Origin: Bostrychus sinensis
Lineage: Eukaryota > Chordata > Actinopteri > Gobiiformes > Eleotridae
Assembly (NCBI GenBank): GCA_020698575.1
Contig: CM036245.1
Location: forward strand, 9,710,718-9,774,717
Reading direction: 5' to 3'
DNA length: 64,000 nt
The first letter of the stretch is position 1, and every line of letters begins with the position of its first letter. Positions 1 through 20,352 of this stretch are shown here, one piece after another. The notes beneath the pieces are model-generated. The model was not told the origin of the DNA. It made no database searches and was given only the letters and a program-made list of their open reading frames with translations. Made by a program: the position numbers and the translations under genes.

Positions 1-309
1 TTTTGTTGCAATAGCTAAATATTACTCCTTACAGCTTATAGCTAAATAGTATACGTTTATTTATTTATGTATAATATGCTAAATCTTGGGTTTGGGGTCC
101 ATAGGGAAGGTGGTGTCTCAGGATACAGCTACCTTTTGTGCTGTTTTTTGGATGACAGACGGGGGTGGGATTAAATAGGTTTTACTTCTCCCTACTTCTT
201 TTCGAGCAGATTGTTTCTGTATGGTTTGTTACAAAATCTTATTTGTTTTGGTGAAATGAATGAAATGTTATTTTATTTAAATAATACAAAAATATATATA
301 TATACAAAA

Positions 310-1420
310 AATACAACTTTATTTAAAAAGCACTTTTAGAACAACACAGTTGGCCAAAGTGTTGTACACAGCATAAAGAAAATAAAAACCCAACAAAGAA
401 CAAAAACAGGTAAAAGATTAAAGACATAAGACCAATGTAAAACAAAAGTAAAGACCAATAAAAACAGTAAAAACAATAAAACCGTAAACTGAGGACTTAA
501 AAACAGGATCAGCCCGTCTGAGGTGCAAAGGCAGCTCATTCCACAGTGATGGGGCAGCAACTGAAAAAGCAAGTTTTCTCTTTGTTTTTGGGACGACTAA
601 CAGAGACTGAGCTGCTGACCTGAGGGAATTATGAAGGGGTGTAGCAGGTTGGACAGATACTGAGGGGCATAGGTTAAAATCTCAAAGTGATGCCGAGAGA
701 GGACTGGTTTTGCTTTGACCAGCTGTCACAGTTAAAAATTGCTTCACAACTGAGCTAACCTGAGCATCAAGTTTTAGATCAGTATCTAGTCTCACACCCA
801 GGTTTGTTACTGTGTTTCAAATATTGTCAGAGCACCCAGTTCTCCATTAACTGTGGTGGCACTAGGCCCCAACAACGTGACCTCTCTTTATCATTAAAAT
901 GCAAAAGGTTTATAGACACGCATGCCTTAAGTTCCTGAACGCACTCTAGAAGTTGTCTAGCTCAGTATCCATTTGCTCGCTTTAGTGGCATATACTGTAC
1001 ATTTGCGCATCATCTGGAAAAAAATGAATGAGATGCATTACTTTTGGAGGACTGATCAAAGAAGAAGATACAATGAGAAAAGAAGATGCCTGAGAGTAGA
1101 GCCTTGAGGCACTCCACATCTGAGAGGGGCTGGAGAGGACTCAGTGGTCTCCACACAAACACAAAATTGTCTACCTGTAAGGTAGATATTAATCTTGGAG
1201 TGGTTTAAGGACCTAAACCACTCCAAAGCACAGCCATTAATGCCCACACATTTCTCGAGCTGGGACAGGAGGATCTGATGGTCCACAGTGTCAAAGGCAG
1301 CTGTGAGCAGAACCTGTACCACACAGTGACCAGAGTCTGTGGCTCAAAGAACATCATTAAAAACTCTCAGTAATGCTGTCTCAGTGCTATGCCGAGTTTT
1401 GAAGCCAGACTGGAACACCT
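310..1420 (-). mobile_element. L2-like LINE, 3' part (as seen in unit 1)
   Basis: On the minus strand, 1322 to 1056 encodes reverse transcriptase motif A (AAFDTVDHQILL) and motif B (CGVPQGSTL). Further downstream is a typical LINE ORF2 C-terminus (VAAPSLWNELPLHLRRA, around 565-515) followed by the 3' tail near 310-360. Motif C survives only as a degraded DDAQ-like stretch near 1010. The element is 5'-truncated and dead. The same segment recurs in every array unit, for example 3009-4133, 5857-6970, 8719-9835, 11613-12727 and 14409-15520. Confidence 0.8.
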
Positions 1421-1661
1421 GACTTGTTTTAAAGACATTACAGCTGGATCAGCCTGTAGTGTGTTTTTCCACTTTAATTTTGAGTGTGACTCCAAATCCA
1501 GACCTCCATGGGTCAATAAATTTGATTGCCATTGATAATTTTTTTGATTTTGTTGTCAGCACATTCAACTATGTAAAGAACAAAGTATTTATTAAGGATA
1601 TTTCATTCATTCAGATCTAGGAAGTGTTATTTTAGTGTTCCCTTTATTTTTTTGAGCAGTG
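1421..1661 (-). mobile_element. Tc1/mariner-like transposon terminus (as in unit 1)
   Basis: Read on the minus strand from 1661, it starts cactgctcaaaaaaataaag, which resembles the terminal repeat of fish Tc1-like elements; the sequence down to 1421 fits the adjoining subterminal region. The TA that should follow a Tc1 terminus is present (1662-1663). The other end is missing and joins the LINE directly at 1420/1421. The fragment is repeated in units 2-6 at about 4134-4363, 6971-7211, 9836-10073, 12728-12968 and 15521-15766, and is absent from unit 7. Confidence 0.7.
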
Positions 1662-2985
<1,324 letters not shown>

Positions 2986-5040
2986 AAAAAAATAAAAAAA
3001 AATAAAATACAACTTTATTTATAAAGCACTTTTAGAACAACACAGTTGGCCAAAGTGTTGTACACAGCATAAAGAAAATAAAAACCCAACAAAGAACAAA
3101 AACAGGTAAAAGATTAAAGACATAAGACCAATGTAAAACAAAAGTAAAGACCAATAAAAACAGTAAAAACAATAAAACCGTAAACTGAGGACTTAAAAAC
3201 AGGATCAGCCCGTCTAAGGTGCAAAGGCAGCTCATTCCACAGTGATGGGGCAGCAACTGAAAAAGCAAGTTTTCTCTTTGTTTTTGGGACGACTAACAGA
3301 GACTGCTCTGCTGACCTGAGGGAATTATGAAGGGGTGTAGCAGGTTGGACAGATACTGAGGGGCATAGGTTAAAATCTCAAAGTGATGCCGAGAGAGGAC
3401 TGGTTTTGCTTTGACCAGTTGTCACAGTTAAAATTGCTTCACAACTGAGCTAACCTGAGCATCAAGTTTTAGATCAGTATCTAGTCTCACACCCAGGTTT
3501 GTTACTGTGTTTCAAATATTGTGTCAGAGCACCCAGTTCTCCATTAACTGTGGTGGCACTAGGCCCCAACAACGTGACCTCTCTTTATCATTAAAATGCT
3601 AAAGGTTTATAGACACGCATGCCTTAAGTTCCTGAACGCACTCTAGAAGTTGTCTAGCTCAGTATCCATTTGCTCGCTTTAGTGGCATATACTTTACATT
3701 TGTGCATCATCTGGAAAAAAAATGAATGAGATGCATTACTTTTGGAGGACTGATCAAAGCAGAAGAAGATACAATGAGAAAAGAAGAGGCCTGAGAGTAG
3801 AGCCTTGAGGCACTCCACATCTGAGAGGGGCTGGAGAGGACTCAGTGGTCTCGACACAAACACAAAATTGTCTACCTGTAAGGTAGATATTAATCTTTGG
3901 AGTGGTTTAGGTCCTTAAACCACTCCAAAGCACAGCCATTAATGCCCACACATTTCTCGAGCTGGGACAGGAGGATCTGATGGTCCACAGTGTCAAAGGC
4001 AGCTGTGAGCAGAACCTGTACCACACAGTGACCAGAGTCTGTGGCTCAAAGAACATCATTAAAAACTCTCAGTAATGCTGTCTCAGTGCTATGCCGAGTT
4101 TTGAAGCCAGACTGGAACACCTGACTTGTTTTAAAGACATTACAGCTGGATCAGCCTGTAGTGTGTTTTTCCACTTTAATTTTGAGTGTGACTCCAAATC
4201 CAGACCTCCATGGGTCAATAAATTTGATTTCCATTGATAATTTTTTTGATTTTGTTGTCAGCACATTCAACTATGTAAAGAACAAAGTATTTAATAAGAA
4301 TATTTCATTCATTCAGATCTAGGAAGTGTTATTTTAGTGTTCCCTTTATTTTTTTGAGCAGTGTAGATGGTGTCCAAATTGAAAATGTACTAGAGAATAC
4401 ATTTTTAGGAGTAAGTATTAAGCAAAGAAATTCCTTGATTATAATGCACTACACACATTATACTGCTCCTTGGTGCTCCCCTACTCCACCTACTGTGTTG
4501 AAGTGTGGGGAAATTATTGCCAATGTTCAATACATCCACTATTCATATTACAAAAACAAGCAGTCTGTATCATCCACAAGGTCGGCTGCTTAGAGCACAC
4601 GACTCATCTTTTTATTCAGTCTAAACTATTAAAAATCCATGACCTTGTTAAATATCAAACAACGCAAATTTTATTTAAAGCATTTAACTATCTATTAACA
4701 AGTAATATACAAACGTTTTTGACAGAGAGAGGTCTCATAGTCAGAGAGGATATGGAAATTTTACATTAGCGATGGTGTGAACCACCCGGAGAGGTTTTTG
4801 TGTGTCTGTGTGTGGAGTTAACTCGTGGAACAGTCTGGGGCTCGAACACAAGCAATGTCAAAATATTTACAGATTTAAGTCACTTTACAAACATATGATC
4901 TGGTCACAGTACAGGAATGGTGGGACTTAATGTTCATGTGTTATTTTACATTCATGACTCTGGTCTTACCATTGTTGGTATGTGCTTATTGTCCATTAGA
5001 TAATGTCAACACATTGTCACAATGTGTTTCCTGTGGTAAC

Positions 5041-5134
5041 ACACATATACATATACATATATATATATATACACATATATACATATACATATATATATAT
5101 ATACACACACACACATATACATATATATATATAT

Positions 5135-5207
<73 letters not shown>

Positions 5208-5225
5208 CATACATATATATATACA
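5041..5225. repeat. TA/CA microsatellite of unit 2
   Basis: About 185 bp of TA runs broken by CA blocks and tacata motifs. It lacks stop codons in several frames, so spurious IYIY/THTH reading frames arise. Confidence 0.95.
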
Positions 5226-5766
5226 GATTTACTTGTAATACAAAATATAATTAATATAGATTATTAGTTATTAAATATCTTATCTTATTGATTATATTCT
5301 AACAAATGACCCTAAATTTATTTGTTGCAATAGCTAAATATTACTCCTTACAGCTTATAGCTAAATAGTATACATTTATTTATTTATGTATAATATGCTA
5401 AATCTTGGGTTTGGGGTCCATAGGGAAGGTGGTGTCTAAGGATACAGCTACCTTTTGTGCTGTTTTTTGGATGACAGACGGGGGTGGGATTAAATAGGTT
5501 TTACTTCTCCCTACTTCTTTTTGAGCAGATTGTTTCTGTATGGTTTGTTACAAAATCTTATTTGTTTTGGTGAAATGAATGAAATGTTATTTTATAGAAA
5601 TGTAGAAAAGATGTAGGTTGATAGGTATATGGTAATTTATTATTTCTATGTTTTCCTTCTGTCTTATATTCTGTTAAATTGCACACTATGAACTATTTAC
5701 TTGCTCAAAATAAATGAAATAATACAAAAAATAAATAAATAAATAAAAAAAATAAAAAAAAAATAA

Positions 5767-5773
<7 letters not shown>

Positions 5774-5847
<74 letters not shown>
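5774..5847. repeat. TA run between Rex1-like and L2-like tails, unit 3
   Basis: Pure TA repeat after an A-rich run (5726-5773). Equivalents lie at 8664-8713 (unit 4), 11540-11606 (unit 5), 14368-14402 (unit 6) and 17199-17253 (unit 7). Confidence 0.95.
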
Positions 5848-5849
<2 letters not shown>

Positions 5850-7888
5850 AAAAACACAACTTTATTTATAAAGCACTTTTAGAACAACACAGTTGGCCAA
5901 AGTGTTGTACACAGCATAAAGAAAATAAAAACCCAACAAAGAACAAAAACAGGTAAAAGATTAAAGACATAAGACCAATGTAAAACAAAAGTAAAGACCA
6001 ATAAAAACAGTAAAAACAATAAAACCGTAAACTGAGGACTTAAAAACAGGATCAGCCCGTCTAAGGTGCAAAGGCAGCTCATTCCACAGTGATGGGGCAG
6101 CAACTGAAAAAGCAAGTTTTCTCTTTGTTTTTGGGACGACTAACAGAGACTGAGCTGCTGACCTGAGGGAATTATGAAGGGGTGTAGCAGGTTGGACAGA
6201 TACTGAGGGGCATAGGTTAAAATCTCAAAGTGATGCCGAGAGAGGACTGGTTTTGCTTTGACCAGCTGTCACAATTAAAAAATGCTTCACAACTGAGCTA
6301 ACCTGAGCATCAAGTTTTAGATCAGTATCTAGTCTCACACCCAGGTTTGTTACTGTGTTTCAAATATTGTGTCAGAGCACCCAGTTCTCCATTAACTGTG
6401 GTGGCACTAGGCCCCAACAACGTGACCTCTCTTTATCATTAAAATGCTAAAGGTTTATAGACACGCATGCCTTAAGTTCCTGAACGCACTCTAGAAGTTG
6501 TCTAGCTCAGTATCCATTTGCTCGCTTTAGTGGCATATACTTTACATTTGTGCATCATCTGGAAAAAAAATGAATGAGATGCATTACTTTTGGAGGACTG
6601 ATCAAAGCAGAAGAAGATACAATGAGAAAAGAAGAGGCCTGAGAGTAGAGCCTTGAGGCACTCCACATCTGAGAGGGGCTGGAGAGGACTCAGTGGTCTC
6701 GACACAAACACAAAATTGTCTACCTGTAAGGTAGATATTAATCTTTGGAGTGGTTTAGGTCCTTAAACCACTCCAAAGCACAGCCATTAATGCCCACACA
6801 TTTCTCGAGCTGGGACAGGAGGATCTGATGGTCCACAGTGTCAAAGGCAGCTGTGAGCAGAACCTGTACCACACAGTGACCAGAGTCTGTGGCTCAAAGA
6901 ACATCATTAAAAACTCTCAGTAATGCTGTCTCAGTGCTATGCCGAGTTTTGAAGCCAGACTGGAACACCTGACTTGTTTTAAAGACATTACAGCTGGATC
7001 AGCCTGTAGTGTGTTTTTCCACTTTAATTTTGAGTGTGACTCCAAATCCAGACCTCCATGGGTCAATAAATTTGATTTCCATTGATAATTTTTTTGATTT
7101 TGTTGTCAGCACATTCAACTATGTAAAGAACAAAGTATTTAATAAGAATATTTCATTCATTCAGATCTAGGAAGTGTTATTTTAGTGTTCCCTTTATTTT
7201 TTTGAGCAGTGTAGATGGTGTCCAAATTGAAAATGTACTAGAGAATACATTTTTAGGAGTAAGTATTAAGCAAAGAAATTCCTTGATTATAATGCACTAC
7301 ACACATTATACTGCTCCTTGGTGCTCCCCTACTCCTCCTACTGTGTTGAAGTGTGGGGAAATTATTGCCAATGTTCAATACATCCACTATTCATATTACA
7401 AAAACAAGCAGTCTGTATCATCCACAAGGTCGGCTGCTTAGAGCACACGACTCATCTTTTTATTCAGTCTAAACTATTAAAAATCCATGACCTTGTTAAA
7501 TATCAAACAACGCAAATTTTATTTAAAGCATTTAACTATCTATTAACAAGTAATATACAAACGTTTTTGACAGAGAGAGGTCTCATAGTCAGAGAGGATA
7601 TGGAAATTTTACATTAGCGATGGTGTGAACCACCCGGAGAAGTTTTTGTGTGTCTGTGTGTGGAGTTAACTCGTGGAACAGTCTGGGGCTCGAACACAAG
7701 CAATGTCAAAATATTTACAGATTTAAGTCACTTTACAAACATATGATCTGGTCACAGTACAGGAATGGTGGGACTTAATGTTCATGTGTTATTTTACATT
7801 CATGACTCTGGTCTTACCATTGTTGGTATGTGCTTATTGTCCATTAGATAATGTCAACACATTGTCACAATGTGTTTCCTGTGGTAAC

Positions 7889-7898
7889 ACACATATAC

Positions 7899-7950
<52 letters not shown>

Positions 7951-8018
7951 ATATATACACACACACACATATACATATATATATATATACACACACACAC
8001 ATATACATATATATATAT

Positions 8019-8085
<67 letters not shown>

Positions 8086-8128
8086 CATATATATACATAC
8101 AAATATATATACATACATATATATATAC
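7889..8128. repeat. TA/CA microsatellite of unit 3
   Basis: About 240 bp, with three separate CA blocks between TA runs. Confidence 0.95.
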
Positions 8129-8225
8129 AGATTTACTTGTAATACAAAATATAATTAATATAGATTATTAGTTATTAAATATCTTATCTTATTGATTATA
8201 TTCTAACAAATGACCCTAAATTTAT

Positions 8226-13932
<5,707 letters not shown>

Positions 13933-14358
13933 TTGTTGCAATAGCTAAATATTACTCCTTACAGCTTATAGCTAAATAGTATACATTTATTTATTTATGT
14001 ATAATATGCTAAATCTTGGGTTTGGGGTCCATAGGGAAGGTGGTGTCTAAGGATACAGCTACCTTTTGTGCTGTTTTTTGGATGACAGACGGGGGTGGGA
14101 TTAAATAGGTTTTACTTCTCCCTACTTCTTTTTGAGCAGATTGTTTCTGTATGGTTTGTTACAAAATCTTATTTGTTTTGGTGAAATGAATGAAATGTTA
14201 TTTTATAGAAATGTAGAAAAGATGTAGGTTGATAGGTATATGGTAATTTATTATTTCTATGTTTTCCTTCTGTCTTATATTCTGTTAAATTGCACACTAT
14301 GAACTATTTACTTGCTCAAAATAAATGAAATAATACAAAAAAAAAATAAATAAATAAA

Positions 14359-14404
<46 letters not shown>

Positions 14405-16453
14405 AAAAACACAACTTTATTTATAAAGCACTTTTAGAACAACACAGTTGGCCAAAGTGTTGTACACAGCATAAAGAAAATAAAAACCCAACAAAGAACA
14501 AAAACAGGTAAAAGATTAAAGACATAAGACCAATGTAAAACAAAAGTAAAGACCAATAAAAACAGTAAAAACAATAAAACCGTAAACTGAGGACTTAAAA
14601 ACAGGATCAGCCCGTCTAAGGTGCAAAGGCAGCTCATTCCACAGTGATGGGGCAGCAACTGAAAAAGCAAGTTTTCTCTTTGTTTTTGGGACGACTAACA
14701 GAGACTGAGCTGCTGACCTGAGGGAATTATGAAGGGGTGTAGCAGGTTGGACAGATACTGAGGGGCATAGGTTAAAATCTCAAAGTGATGCCGAGAGAGG
14801 ACTGGTTTTGCTTTGACCAGCTGTCACAATTAAAAAATGCTTCACAACTGAGCTAACCTGAGCATCAAGTTTTAGATCAGTATCTAGTCTCACACCCAGG
14901 TTTGTTACTGTGTTTCAAATATTGTGTCAGAGCACCCAGTTCTCCATTAACTGTGGTGGCACTAGGCCCCAACAACGTGACCTCTCTTTATCATTAAAAT
15001 GCTAAAGGTTTATAGACACGCATGCCTTAAGTTCCTGAACGCACTCTAGAAGTTGTCTAGCTCAGTATCCATTTGCTCGCTTTAGTGGCATATACTTTAC
15101 ATTTGTGCATCATCTGGAAAAAAAATGAATGAGATGCATTACTTTTGGAGGACTGATCAAAGCAGAAGAAGATACAATGAGAAAAGAAGAGGCCTGAGAG
15201 TAGAGCCTTGAGGCACTCCACATCTGAGAGGGGCTGGAGAGGACTCAGTGGTCTCGACACAAACACAAAATTGTCTACCTGTAAGGTAGATATTAATCTT
15301 TGGAGTGGTTTAGGTCCTTAAACCACTCCAAAGCACAGCCATTAATGCCCACACATTTCTCGAGCTGGGACAGGAGGATCTGATGGTCCACAGTGTCAAA
15401 GGCAGCTGTGAGCAGAACCTGTACCACACAGTGACCAGAGTCTGTGGCTCAAAGAACATCATTAAAAACTCTCAGTAATGCTGTCTCAGTGCTATGCCGA
15501 GTTTTGAAGCCAGACTGGAACACCTGACTTGTTTTAAAGACATTACAGCTGGATCAGCCTGTAGTGTGTTTTTCCACTTTAATTTTGAGTGTGACTCCAA
15601 ATCCAGACCTCCATGGGTCAATAAATTTGATTTCCATTGATAATTTTTTTGATTTTGTTGTCAGCACATTCAACTATGTAAAGAACAAAGTATTTAATAA
15701 GAATATTTCATTCATTCAGATCTAGGAAGTGTTATTTTAGTGTTCCCTTTATTTTTTTGAGCAGTGTAGATGGTGTCCAAATTGAAAATGTACTAGAGAA
15801 TACATTTTTAGGAGTAAGTATTAAGCAAAGAAATTCCTTGATTATAATGCACTACACACATTATACTGCTCCTTGGTGCTCCCCTACTCCACCTACTGTG
15901 TTGAAGTGTGGGGAAATTATTGCCAATGTTCAATACATCCACTATTCATATTACAAAAACAAGCAGTCTGTATCATCCACAAGGTCGGCTGCTTAGAGCA
16001 CACGACTCATCTTTTTATTCAGTCTAAACTATTAAAAATCCATGACCTTGTTAAATATCAAACAACGCAAATTTTATTTAAAGCATTTAACTATCTATTA
16101 ACAAGTAATATACAAACGTTTTTGACAGAGAGAGGTCTCATAGTCAGAGAGGATATGGAAATTTTACATTAGCGATGGTGTGAACCACCCGGAGAGGTTT
16201 TTGTGTGTCTGTGTGTGGAGTTAACTCGTGGAACAGTCTGGGGCTCGAACACAAGCAATGTCAAAATATTTACAGATTTAAGTCACTTTACAAACATATG
16301 ATCTGGTCACAGTACAGGAATGGTGGGACTTAATGTTCATGTGTTATTTTACATTCATGACTCTGGTCTTACCATTGTTGGTATGTGCTTATTGTCCATT
16401 AGATAATGTCAACACATTGTCACAATGTGTTTCCTGTGGTAACACACATATAC

Positions 16454-16509
<56 letters not shown>

Positions 16510-16547
16510 ATATATACACACACACACATATACATATATATATATAT

Positions 16548-16626
<79 letters not shown>

Positions 16627-16756
16627 CATACATATATATATACATACATATATATATACAGATTTACTTGTAATACAAAATATAATTAATATAGATTATT
16701 AGTTATTAAATATCTTATCTTATTGATTATATTCTAACAAATGACCCTAAATTTAT
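13933..16756. repeat. Array unit 6
   Basis: Has the converted stem-loop (15298-15333) and the 'attgtgtcag' form shared with units 2 and 3. Its first TA run is short (about 34 bp near 14368-14402). Confidence 0.85.
16445..16659. repeat. TA/CA microsatellite of unit 6
   Basis: Two CA blocks within TA runs, ending in four tacata motifs before the unique sequence resumes. Confidence 0.95.
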
Positions 16757-17189
16757 TTGTTGCAATAGCTAAATATTACTCCTTACAGCTTATAGCTAAA
16801 TAGTATACATTTATTTATTTATGTATAATATGCTAAATCTTGGGTTTGGGGTCCATAGGGAAGGTGGTGTCTAAGGATACAGCTACCTTTTGTGCTGTTT
16901 TTTGGATGACAGACGGGGGTGGGATTAAATAGGTTTTACTTCTCCCTACTTCTTTTTGAGCAGATTGTTTCTGTATGGTTTGTTACAAAATCTTATTTGT
17001 TTTGGTGAAATGAATGAAATGTTATTTTATAGAAATGTAGAAAAGATGTAGGTTGATAGGTATATGGTAATTTATTATTTCTATGTTTTCCTTCTGTCTT
17101 ATATTCTGTTAAATTGCACACTATGAACTATTTACTTGCTCAAAATAAATGAAATAATACAAAAAAAAAAATAAATAAATAAATAAAAA

Positions 17190-17254
<65 letters not shown>

Positions 17255-18360
17255 AAAAACACAACTTTATTTATAAAGCACTTTTAGAACAACACAGTTG
17301 GCCAAAGTGTTGTACACAGCATAAAGAAAATAAAAACCCAACAAAGAACAAAAACAGGTAAAAGATTAAAGACATAAGACCAATGTAAAACAAAAGTAAA
17401 GACCAATAAAAACAGTAAAAACAATAAAACCGTAAACTGAGGACTTAAAAACAGGATCAGCCCGTCTAAGGTGCAAAGGCAGCTCATTCCACAGTGATGG
17501 GGCAGCAACTGAAAAAGCAAGTTTTCTCTTTGTTTTTGGGACGACTAACAGAGACTGAGCTGCTGACCTGAGGGAATTATGAAGGGGTGTAGCAGGTTGG
17601 ACAGATACTGAGGGGCATAGGTTAAAATCTCAAAGTGATGCCGAGAGAGGACTGGTTTTGCTTTGACCAGCTGTCACAATTAAAAAAATGCTTCACAACT
17701 GAGCTAACCTGAGCATCAAGTTTTAGATCAGTATCTAGTCTCACACCCAGGTTTGTTACTGTGTTTCAAATATTGTCAGAGCACCCAGTTCTCCATTAAC
17801 TGTGGTGGCACTAGGCCCCAACAACGTGACCTCTCTTTATCATTAAAATGCTAAAGATTTATAGACACGCATGCCTTAAGTTCCTGAACGCACTCTAGAA
17901 GTTGTCTAGCTCAGTATCCATTTTACATTAGCGATTTGCTCGCTTTAGTGGCATATACTTTACATTTGCGCATCATCTGGAAAAAAATGAATGAGATGCA
18001 TTACTTTTGGAGGACTGATCAAAGCAGAAGAAGATACAATGAGAAAAGAAGAGGCCTGAGAGTAGAGCCTTGAGGCACTCCACATCTGAGAGGGGCTGGA
18101 GAGGACTCAGTGGTCTCGACACAAACACAAAATTGTCTACCTGTAAGGTAGATATTAATCTTGGAGTGGTTTAAGGACCTAAACCACTCCAAAGCACAGC
18201 CATTAATGCCCACACATTTCTCGAGCTGGGACAGGAGGATCTGATGGTCCACAGTGTCAAAGGCAGCTGTTAGCAGAACCTGTACCACACAGTGGCCAGA
18301 GTCTGTGGCTCAAAGAACATCATTAAAAAGTCTCAGTGCTAGGCCGAGTTTTGAAGCCAG
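16757..18360. repeat. Array unit 7, partial, joins the longer LINE
   Basis: Up to about 17919 it matches units 3-6. After a 13-16 bp extra segment at 17920-17935 it switches to the ancestral type (gcgcatc, unconverted stem-loop, open RT frame). From about 18362 it continues as LINE sequence instead of the Tc1 fragment present in units 1-6. It marks the right edge of the array. Confidence 0.85.
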
Positions 18361-19437
18361 ACTGGAACACCTCAAGAATGTCTTGTTCATCTAAGGACGA
18401 TTTCAACTGGCAATAAACTATATTTTCAAATATATTTTTTGAAACAAAAGGGAGCTCAGAAATGGGCCTAAAATTATAGATGACAGAGATGTCTAAGCAG
18501 GCTTCTTGATCAATGGTTGCACCACATCATGCTTAAAACTCTAAGGTACAATACCAGTTGCCACGCTGCAGTTTATACTGTGAAGCACATATGGAGCCAA
18601 AGAGGGAAAGACCTCCTTAAACAGACGAAGTGATCATTTAGAGATCCAGAAGGCTTCAAGTGACCAATAATTTCTTCCAACAGAGGCTAACTGACTAGAT
18701 CAGACTGGTCGAAAACAGCAGGGAATGTGACATAAATTGATGGGTCATACAAAGGAGGGCTAATGAAGGGACTAGTGCGCTCAACTTTACAAATAAAAAA
18801 GTGAAAAAATCTTTCACACACTTCAACTGAAGCCTCCGGGCAGGCTGGTTGTGGGGCATTAAGAACACTATTAATGGTTTTAAACAAAACACGGGGGTTG
18901 TTATAATTAGACACAATAATATCAGAAAAATGCTTCATTTTAGCAGCTTTCTTTGTTCTCTGATAAAATCGCTGTCTCTTAGTCTTTGAAAAGACACCTG
19001 TAATTTGTCTTTTTTCCACGCTAAGCTCTCCTGCATTCACGTCTAGCAGCAAACTTGTTTTCATCAGAGCCACAGTCTCTAATATGGACAGCTTGAGTTA
19101 AAGCGAGAGGACAGCGCCTCAACATCTGAGGTAGGGCACAGGGTCTCAATTGGGCTAGTCACTGAGTTTTGACTAAATGCAGTGGAGAAATGAGCTTCAG
19201 TGGAGGAATTTACAACATAACAGTGTTGCGCAGGAGTGCACGACTTAACCATACGTCAAGGAAGAGGGAACTCATAACAAATCAAAAACAGTCATATTCT
19301 AGCATTATTCCAGCCAAGGAGTCTCTAAGTCTCCATAAAGTCTTGTATTTTGTTGGGCGGAATATAACCACACACAACGATAGGAGAACAGTGCCAAACT
19401 CAAACAAGTTCATTTCAAAGCTGGAATAGGATGCTGG
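17259..19437 (-). mobile_element. Longer L2-like LINE copy at the right end of the array
   Basis: On the minus strand, 19073 to 18687 encodes the region between endonuclease and reverse transcriptase (KTKRQRFYQRTKKAAK, then KTINSVLNAPQPA). 18288 to 18019 encodes RT motifs A and B (TAAFDTVDH, GVPQGSTL). Sequence upstream to about 19437 looks like decayed endonuclease-side coding sequence with stops. The 3' tail is at 17259-17290. The element is 5'-truncated and carries frameshifts. It is the best candidate for the parental LINE of the array, because it alone continues beyond the 1420-equivalent breakpoint. Confidence 0.7.
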
Positions 19438-20230
19438 GCAGTCACTATGTTTCCCCCACGACCAGATGTCCGAGGGGAGTTAAGTCAGTTTTACTTGGTC
19501 TCTGTCCTGGTCTCAAATCCAATTTTACTCGGTCTTGTTCCAGTCTCGGATGTGGTGGTCTCTGAGATTTTATTTAGCAGACATTATAAGAAAATGCTAT
19601 TCTTCATAATTTTGGGGTAATTAGTTTTCTGCATTAGAAGAATCAGGACAATTTCTGTCTCTGTTTGTGGAGTCTGTTGCCTTAGATCATTATCATGTTT
19701 TTTTTGTTTGTTTGTTTGTTTTGTTTTCCTTTTCCCCTGTATTTATTGTTAGATCACAAGGTTTGGTCTGGACCTGGTCTCGGTTTGCCTTGGCCTTAGT
19801 CTTGTGTGAAGTGATATGTCTAAAAAAAATGTTGAGTTTGAATGATACACTCCCCTTTCCTAACTCCTCTCCTTTGCGATGCTCTATCACAGTCTCACAC
19901 AAACCTGGTACACAAGCCACCAGGTATCAAAATAACAGCAGAGATCTGGAGTTTGCTTTTAATTCTTTAAAATAAAAAATAAAAATATTGTCAATAAGCT
20001 ATGAATTTTGAAATAAAACAATAGCTCTTTTACATTATTCCTGATAGATTCTAGTTCTGTTTTCTACTGTAATCCGGTAGAAAATACAATGTACCGGTAA
20101 AGTCTCTGCAAGTAAATCATAAAGGAAATGGGTGGATCAGATGAAAAATACTAAAAACTACTAATTTAAAGGACTAAATCCGGGATGCCTTTTACAGATT
20201 CACCCTCAGGGGTTCACCATGCTGGTAATA
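19438..20230. other. Intergenic sequence before the A2M-like gene
   Basis: No convincing gene. There are degenerate 'ctggtctcggtttg'-type repeats (19495-19560 and 19755-19805) and AT-rich sequence. A short ORF at 19667-19975 has no recognisable features. Confidence 0.6.
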
Positions 20231-20235
20231 ATTAA

Positions 20236-20318
20236 CCAATGAGATGCCCTGAACATTACACAGTGTGGGGAGTGTCCCAACTGAGGGGGCGTGTCCCCTT
20301 TCTGCAGGCTCTATTTAA
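20236..20318 (+). promoter_or_regulatory. Putative A2M-like core promoter (CCAAT, GC-rich box, TATA-like)
   Basis: A CCAAT box at 20236-20240, a gggggcgtg box near 20284 and a TATA-like tatttaa at 20312-20318 lie just upstream of the predicted start codon at 20353. If tatttaa is used, transcription would start near 20340-20350, giving a very short 5' UTR. This is motif inference only. Confidence 0.45.
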
Positions 20319-20352
20319 CCGGTGCTGAGGCTGAAGCCCATCATGGTTAGTC

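Larger units (their letters stand above)
5322..8225. repeat. Array unit 3
   Basis: The longest unit. It has a TA run of about 75 bp at 5774-5847 and a TA/CA microsatellite of about 240 bp at 7889-8128. It carries the cctcctactg variant (near 7333), shared only with unit 4. Confidence 0.85.
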
